From the NCBI RefSeq assembly GCF_002343915.1, contig NZ_NETK01000001.1, positions 4,474,001 to 4,538,000 of the forward strand: a DNA stretch of 64,000 bases. Direction: 5' to 3'. Position 1 is the first letter of the stretch. Each line of letters opens with the position of its first letter. Below are positions 59,373 through 64,000 of this stretch, one piece after another. The DNA comes from Nannocystis exedens. GTDB lineage: Bacteria; Myxococcota_A; Polyangia; Nannocystales; Nannocystaceae. The notes beneath the pieces were generated by a model, which ran no database searches, was not told the origin of the DNA, and saw only the letters and a list, made by a program, of their open reading frames with translations. A program made the translations under genes and the position numbers.

Positions 59373-59837
59373 GTGAGCAACTACTACTCTTCCGGGAAGC
59401 GGGCCCGCGAGGCCAATCAAGCCAAGAAGAAGCAAGAGAAGGCCCAGGCCCGAGAGGCCCGCCGCGAGCGAGGGCCGCGGGAGATCCCCATCGCCACCGC
59501 CGAGGATCTCACGGGCCACATGCCCTCCATCGAAGATGCGATGCGGGCGCTCGAGAACCCGGGCCAGGAGCGCTCGGCGGCGACCATCCCGGTGCGCCTG
59601 TTCGTCGGCAGCCTGAGCAGCAGCACCACCGCCGGCGACCTCCGCAACGCCTTCAGCGCCTACGGCCCGGTCGCCGACGCGATCGTCATGACCGAGCGCG
59701 AGACCGGCGCGTCGCGCGGGTTCGGCTTCGTCACGATGGCCAACCGCAAGGACGCCCCGCGGGTCATCGAGGCGCTCAACGGCGCCGACCTCAAGGGCTC
59801 GTCGATCGTCGTCAACATCGCCACCGAGCGCCGCTGA
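59373..59837 (+). CDS. RNA-binding protein with single RRM domain
   Basis: A 154-residue protein with a basic, Lys/Arg/Glu-rich N-terminus and one RRM (RNP2 RLFVGSL, RNP1 RGFGFVTM). The start GTG at 59373 has a GAGGAG ribosome-binding site seven to eight bases upstream. Single-RRM proteins like this are typical of cyanobacteria and myxobacteria and often respond to cold. The DEAD-box helicase gene follows on the same strand. Confidence 0.92.
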   Translation: MSNYYSSGKRAREANQAKKKQEKAQAREARRERGPREIPIATAEDLTGHMPSIEDAMRALENPGQERSAATIPVRLFVGSLSSSTTAGDLRNAFSAYGPVADAIVMTERETGASRGFGFVTMANRKDAPRVIEALNGADLKGSSIVVNIATERR

Positions 59838-60039
59838 CCCTCCGGCGCGGCCGTCCGCGCCGTCTCGTTGCGTCGGCCGCCCAGGCGTGGTACCCGTCCG
59901 CGCGTCCTTCGTCCGCGGCGCCGCGCCTCCACGCGCCTTTCGGCCGACGAACGGCTCGACCTCGGGCCCGCGTTCGCGGCCGCGAGCGCTGCGCGCCGAC
60001 GAAGACCTGGCCCCTCATGGGCCGCTCGAGAACTTTTCC

Positions 60040-61404
60040 GTGCAAGACAACCTTCCTGTCGTTACTCCTGCCCAGACGTCGGACTTCGCCGCGCTGGGCC
60101 TGTCCGAGACCCTGCTCCGCGCGCTGCGCCAGGAGGGTCACACCACGCCGACGCCGATCCAGGCGGCGGCCATCCCCCCTGCCCTCGGCGGCCGCGACCT
60201 GTTCGGCTGCGCCCAGACGGGCACCGGCAAGACGGCGGCGTTCGTGCTGCCGATCGTCCACCAGATGCTGCAGCGCCCCGTCGCGCGCGACGCGGGGGTC
60301 CGCGCGCTCATCCTGACGCCGACGCGCGAGCTGGCGGCCCAGATCGGCGAGCGGATCGGCGTCTACGCCCGCTTCACCGGGCTGCGCCACGCCGTGATCT
60401 ACGGCGGCGTCGGCATGCAGAACCAGGTCCAGGCGCTGCGCGCCGGCGTCGACCTCCTGGTCGCCACGCCCGGCCGCCTCGTCGACCTCATGGCTCAGGG
60501 CCTGGTGCGCCTGCAGCGGGTCGAGTTCTTCGTCCTCGACGAGGCCGACCGCATGCTCGACGAGGGCTTCTTGCCGTCGATCCGCCGCGTCGTCGGCGTG
60601 CTGCCGAAGCAGCGCCAGACCCTGCTGTTCTCGGCGACCATGCCGCCGGAGATCGCTCCGCTCGCGGCCCAGGTGCTGCGCGACCCGCTGCACATCGAGG
60701 CCACGCCGGTCGCGTCGGCCCCCGACGCGATCGCCCAGTCGGTCTACTTCGTCGCCCAGGAGCACAAGCGCGAGCTGCTGCGCCACGTCCTCGGCGACGG
60801 CGCGGTCACGCGGGCGATCGTCTTCACCCGCACCAAGCACGGCGCCGACCGCGTGGCCCGTCAGCTCGCGCAGGGCCAGATTTACGCCGAGGCGATCCAC
60901 GGCGACAAGGCCCAGAGCACCCGCCTGCGCGCCCTGTCGCGCTTCCGCGACGGCCAGGTCCGCGTCCTCGTCGCCACCGACCTCGCCGCCCGCGGCATCG
61001 ACGTCAGCGGGATCTCCCACGTCATCAACTACGACCTGCCGATGGACCCCGAGGCCTACGTCCACCGGATCGGCCGCACCGCCCGCGCCGGCTCCCAGGG
61101 CGTCGCGCTGTCGTTCTGCAGCGGCGAGGAGCAGGCCCGCCTCAAGGGCATCGAGCGGCTGATCCAGCGCCGCGTGCCGATCGTGCACAACCACCCGTTC
61201 GCGGGCCAGGTCGCCGGCGCCGCGCCGGTCCGCGCGCAGCCGCAACAACAGCCGCGCCAGCAGCCGCAGCAGCAGCGCCAGCAGCAGCCGCAACAGCCGC
61301 GCCAGCCGCAGCAGCGGGTTCAGCAGCCGCGCCAGCCGCAGCAACGCGCCGCGGCCGCGCCCGGACGAGGCGCGCAGGGCAACCGGCGCCCGACGGTTCG
61401 CTGA
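60040..61404 (+). CDS. DEAD-box RNA helicase (RhlE-like)
   Basis: A 454-residue ATP-dependent RNA helicase. Motifs in order: Q-motif TTPTPIQ, AQTGTGKT (I), PTRELA, TPGRLVDLM, DEADRML (II), SAT (III), FTRTKHGAD (IV), ATDLAARGID (V), HRIGRTARAG (VI). A Gln/Arg/Pro-rich tail of about 60 residues ends the protein, as in cold-shock helicases. The GTG at 60040 gives a compact start. The same frame is open to a GTG at 59887, but that stretch is Arg/Pro-rich with little coding signature, so a long 5' leader is more likely. With the RRM gene it forms a probable RNA-metabolism unit. Confidence 0.92.
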   Translation: MQDNLPVVTPAQTSDFAALGLSETLLRALRQEGHTTPTPIQAAAIPPALGGRDLFGCAQTGTGKTAAFVLPIVHQMLQRPVARDAGVRALILTPTRELAAQIGERIGVYARFTGLRHAVIYGGVGMQNQVQALRAGVDLLVATPGRLVDLMAQGLVRLQRVEFFVLDEADRMLDEGFLPSIRRVVGVLPKQRQTLLFSATMPPEIAPLAAQVLRDPLHIEATPVASAPDAIAQSVYFVAQEHKRELLRHVLGDGAVTRAIVFTRTKHGADRVARQLAQGQIYAEAIHGDKAQSTRLRALSRFRDGQVRVLVATDLAARGIDVSGISHVINYDLPMDPEAYVHRIGRTARAGSQGVALSFCSGEEQARLKGIERLIQRRVPIVHNHPFAGQVAGAAPVRAQPQQQPRQQPQQQRQQQPQQPRQPQQRVQQPRQPQQRAAAAPGRGAQGNRRPTVR

Positions 61405-61415
61405 GGCGGCCCCGA

Positions 61416-61466
61416 GGACATGTCCTTTCGCGCATGCCCTGAGGAGCATTGCCCGGAGGACATGTT
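61416..61466. repeat. Tandem N4-loop palindromes
   Basis: GGACATGTCC-tttc-GCGCATG, ATGCCC-tgag-GAGCAT and a degraded ATTGCC-cgga-GGACAT overlap in 50 bp just after the helicase stop (61404). All keep four-base loops, with mismatches in the arms. The run TTTTAAAAAA follows (61463-61474). Confidence 0.65.
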
Positions 61467-61871
61467 TTAAAAAATTCCTGCCCTGGTCGACATGGGCTGG
61501 ACCGCGTGGGACCTCGTCCACGTCAGCAGCCGCGCCCGCGACGGACGAGCGGCCCGAGCGCCCTCCCTCGGTGTCGCGTAGGCGCTCGGTCCCCCGCCGA
61601 GTCGCCTGCTCCGTCGGCGCGGGATGCTGCAGCCGGGCCTCGACCCGCTCGAGCGGCCCTCTACTTCGGCGCCTGGGAGGAGCTCCGTTCTCCGTCGAGC
61701 CAATGCTCGCGCCGGCGCGGACGCTGCGGGCGGACGTCGACGCGAGCGACCTCTACTGCGTGCCTCCGCGGAGCCGGGTCTCCGCCTACCCGAGCGCATG
61801 GCCGCGGGCTCGCGCCGGAGCGGCGGGGCCCGCGGGGAGCAGCCTCGCCCGCGCCGCGGATCTTCGCCAGC

Positions 61872-62402
61872 TCAGCACCAGGGCAGGATCAGGCATTGCT
61901 GCGGCTTCGCCGGACCGTCGATGGTGGGCGCCTTGAAACTGCACTGGATGCACCGCACGGGCTTCAGCGGGGGCAGCATCGGGTCCGGCTGGACCGGACG
62001 GATCTCGAGGGAGGCCTTGGTGAAGGCCACGTCCTGCTTCACCAGGAGCGGGTCGCCTTCGATCTGCCCGCAGACCGGCGCCGGCGGGATCGACGACGCG
62101 AGGTCGGCGAAGGTGACGGGCGTGTTCGTGGCCGCGGTCACCACCTTCGTGCCGACCAGGACGATCTCTTTCGGCGGCGGGTCCATGCCGCCGGCGTCGG
62201 CACAGACCACGGTCTCGGTGCCGGTGGCCTCGAGCGTGATCTCGAGGTCGCCGCTGGCGAGGCCGAGGAGGTTCCCCGCGACGACCAGCGTCGTGCCGTT
62301 GTCGGTGAAGGTCGTGCTGCTCTTCATGGGCGGCGGGGCCGCGACGGCGAGCGAGCCGAACAGCGCGAGCGCAGTGACTGTGACGATCGATGCTTTGCGC
62401 AT
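61872..62402 (-). CDS. Secreted hypothetical protein with C-terminal Cys pairs
   Basis: A 176-residue exported protein (signal peptide MRKASIVTVTALALFGSLAVA). The body is a strand-rich domain (STTFTDNGTTLVVAGNLLGLAS, ITLEATGTETVVCADAGG) ending CIQCSFKAP and CLILPWC. It contains four to five Cys likely to form disulfides. No family recognised. The ATG at 62402 has a weak upstream GAGAG. The gaps 61475-61871 and 62403-62899 show nothing beyond palindromes. Confidence 0.6.
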   Translation of the reverse strand: MRKASIVTVTALALFGSLAVAAPPPMKSSTTFTDNGTTLVVAGNLLGLASGDLEITLEATGTETVVCADAGGMDPPPKEIVLVGTKVVTAATNTPVTFADLASSIPPAPVCGQIEGDPLLVKQDVAFTKASLEIRPVQPDPMLPPLKPVRCIQCSFKAPTIDGPAKPQQCLILPWC

Positions 62403-62622
62403 TGGCGAATTCTCTCCGCGGATAACCATGCCGCTCGCCGACGGCGCAGCGAGGCGACTGCACGGCGCGCGGGATGTTCGTCACGGGGTGGGCCGAGACG
62501 GAGAGTGTATCACCCGAGACCGCACTGCCTCGCGCGGCGCCCGCGACGAGCAAATTTACGAATCATTCGAATGCCCCGAGCCGCCGGGGCGGGCGGCGCG
62601 AGCGGGCGGCGGATGCGTTCAA

Positions 62623-62638
62623 TGTCCCTTCGGACATG
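62623..62638. repeat. N4-loop palindrome ATGTCC-cttc-GGACAT
   Basis: A perfect 6-bp stem with a four-base loop between the secreted protein and the DUF3037 gene. Confidence 0.75.
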
Positions 62639-62899
62639 TCGAAGATTCACCGATATTCTCTCGCCGGCGCCGAGGCGGGCGCAGCGCGAGGTCGGCACCG
62701 CCGGGGCGCTGCGAGCTGACGCCCGAGCCTCGGTCCACGCCGACCCCGGCATCGGTGAGCGCCCGCGGCGACCACCACCGTGATTCGCAGCAGCGCGGCG
62801 ATGCCGACATCGATCGCCCGCCGCCGACGACCGGCGTCCCGCTCGACGCTGCCGCGACGACGATCAGAAGCCCCCGAAGCGGCGATCCCCGGCCCGCGA

Positions 62900-63277
62900 T
62901 CAGGCCACGCGCTTCTTGAACAGGTCGCGCAGGGCGAACGTGGGGTCGGTGCATACGCCGCCGTGGACCGCGGAGGTTTGAATGATCGTACTGCGGGGGG
63001 CGACCAGCCAGTGGAAGCGCTCGGAGATCGGCAGCGCCGCGATCGAGCCGGCGCCCTGGTCGCCGTAGCAGACCGCGCGGAAGGCGTCGAGGTGGCGGGT
63101 CAGCGCCTCGAGGTCGACGTTCTCCGCCAGCGCGAGCACCCGGTGGCGGTCGAGGGCCAGCGCGCAGCCGAGGAAGCCGACCGTCGGCGCGTGGACGATC
63201 ACGCCGACGTTGACGAACTCCTCGCGCTCGACCCGCGGTACCACGCGGACGATCGCGTAATCAAACGGCGCGCGCAC
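62900..63277 (-). CDS. DUF3037 family protein
   Basis: A 125-residue protein with the family start DYAIVRVVPRVEREEFVNVGVIVH and the central RFHWLVAPRSTIIQTSAVHGGV. DUF3037 genes are commonly encoded next to a HipA-like kinase gene, as here. Function unknown. It overlaps the upstream gene's 3' end by 17 bp, indicating translational coupling. Confidence 0.88.
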   Translation of the reverse strand: MRAPFDYAIVRVVPRVEREEFVNVGVIVHAPTVGFLGCALALDRHRVLALAENVDLEALTRHLDAFRAVCYGDQGAGSIAALPISERFHWLVAPRSTIIQTSAVHGGVCTDPTFALRDLFKKRVA

Positions 63278-64000
63278 GGTCGGCCTCCTCGAGGTAGATG
63301 GACGCCGCGTCGCGGCGGGCTCGCAGGCGGGCCGCGAAGGCGGCCCGGAACTCGTCGGGCGGCAATGCGGGCGGCGGTGTCCACCACGCCTCGGGCACCG
63401 CGGCGGTCGCCGCGTCGATCGCCGCGTCGGTCAAGCCCGCGGTCAGCCACGCCGCCTCGGCCGCGATCGGGCCGGCCCACGGCAGCAGCACGTGGCGGGC
63501 GATCAACGGGAATTTCGAGTCGGCGCCATCCAGCCCGCCATCCCAGTCGTGCTGCCAGTAGAGCGCCGCGCCGTGGTCGATGAGCCAGAGCTGGCCGGTG
63601 CACCACAGCAGGTTGGTGTTCTTGGCCGTGCGGTCCATGTTCTGCGCGAACGCGTCGAAGGCGACGATCCGGGCCGCGAGCGTCGGGTCGAGCTTCGGCC
63701 TGGCCGCCGGGTCGAAGCCGATCGCGCTGGCCAGGAACGCCATGCCGACGTTGTCGCCGGCGCTCTTGACCACGAGGTCGCGGATCTCCGGGTCGCCCTC
63801 GTTGCGGCCGACGGCCGCGTCGAGCTCGACGATCACCAGCTCCGGCACCGGCAAGCCGAGCGTGCGCCCGAGCTCGCCGACCACGATCTCGGCGACCAGG
63901 GCGCGCGCGCCTTGACCGGCGGCGCGGAACTTCACGACGTACGAGCGGCCGTCCTCGGCCTCGACGACCGCGGGTAACGAGCCGCCCTCGCGCAACGGGA
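63261..64000 (-). CDS. HipA-like kinase family protein (N-terminus beyond window)
   Basis: At least 244 residues of a HipA-fold kinase: REGGSLPAVVEAEDGRSYVVKFRAAGQG (phosphate-binding region and catalytic Lys), IVAFDAFAQNMDRTAKNTNLLWC (catalytic Asp/Asn, as in 'DR...KNTN') and LIDHGAALYW (DHG in place of DFG). The only possible start inside the window is a TTG at 63995; family members begin earlier, so the N-terminus is cut by the window edge. With DUF3037 it forms a two-gene cassette. Confidence 0.85.
   Translation of the reverse strand, partial: PLREGGSLPAVVEAEDGRSYVVKFRAAGQGARALVAEIVVGELGRTLGLPVPELVIVELDAAVGRNEGDPEIRDLVVKSAGDNVGMAFLASAIGFDPAARPKLDPTLAARIVAFDAFAQNMDRTAKNTNLLWCTGQLWLIDHGAALYWQHDWDGGLDGADSKFPLIARHVLLPWAGPIAAEAAWLTAGLTDAAIDAATAAVPEAWWTPPPALPPDEFRAAFAARLRARRDAASIYLEEADRARAV

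Noticed and set aside
59887..60039. N-terminal extension of the DEAD-box helicase from the GTG at 59887
   Set aside because: The stretch is Arg/Pro-rich with no resemblance to helicase N-termini and could be leader RNA. It cannot be excluded.

Overview
This window is very GC-rich bacterial DNA. It encodes several Hanks-type Ser/Thr kinases fused to TPR arrays, many lipoproteins with a Thr/Ser/Glu/Gly-rich linker after the lipobox, and IgGFc-binding, choice-of-anchor-L and ADYC-type surface proteins. That combination points to a myxobacterium, most likely of the Nannocystis/Plesiocystis/Enhygromyxa group. No rRNA, tRNA or other marker gene is present, so this placement is inference from gene style.

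Layout. 0-4 kb: the end of one gene, a kinase with a cysteine-rich insert, and a polytopic membrane protein. 4-8 kb: family-4-like uracil-DNA glycosylase, Sir2 deacylase, an unknown gene and an MFS exporter. 8-12.2 kb: an AAA+ ATPase and a stand-alone 5'-3' exonuclease in tandem, a decayed lipoprotein and a hotdog-fold protein. 12.3-20.2 kb: a STAS-like protein, a lipoprotein with two heme-c motifs, and two IgGFc-binding lipoproteins flanking a TetR regulator with two dyad operators. 20.2-28.1 kb: housekeeping and metabolic genes (R3H ATPase, ACE-like peptidase, exonuclease III, NCS2 permease, metF, a matrixin-like protease).

28.1-34.6 kb is an accessory, partly decayed segment that looks less GC-rich. 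It holds an IS21-family element with two extra small ORFs, a PEP-CTERM-like tail, a frameshifted protease that lacks its catalytic His, a frameshifted methyltransferase scrap, the C-terminal tail of a tyrosine recombinase and a 24-bp palindrome.

34.6-64 kb: a Cys-rich lipoprotein, a receiver/HD-GYP regulator, a metallophosphoesterase split by a one-base frameshift, AstA, an anchor-L lipoprotein, two TPR kinases (one with DFS in place of DFG), an ADYC protein, a serine hydrolase, an ArsR/SRPBCC pair, a sulfatase-fold membrane enzyme, an RRM/DEAD-box RNA pair and, at the edge, a HipA-like kinase with DUF3037.

The most unusual feature is a dispersed family of about 16-24-bp palindromes with consensus ACATGTCC-N4-GGACATGT. 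The loop is almost always four bases and several arm variants are compensatory. Members lie mainly between genes, singly or in tandem; one supplies a start codon and others lie within coding sequence. Several intergenic regions also carry private tandem repeats: a perfect 122-bp duplication, a triplicated 72-bp arsR 3' end, and degenerate 57-80-bp arrays.
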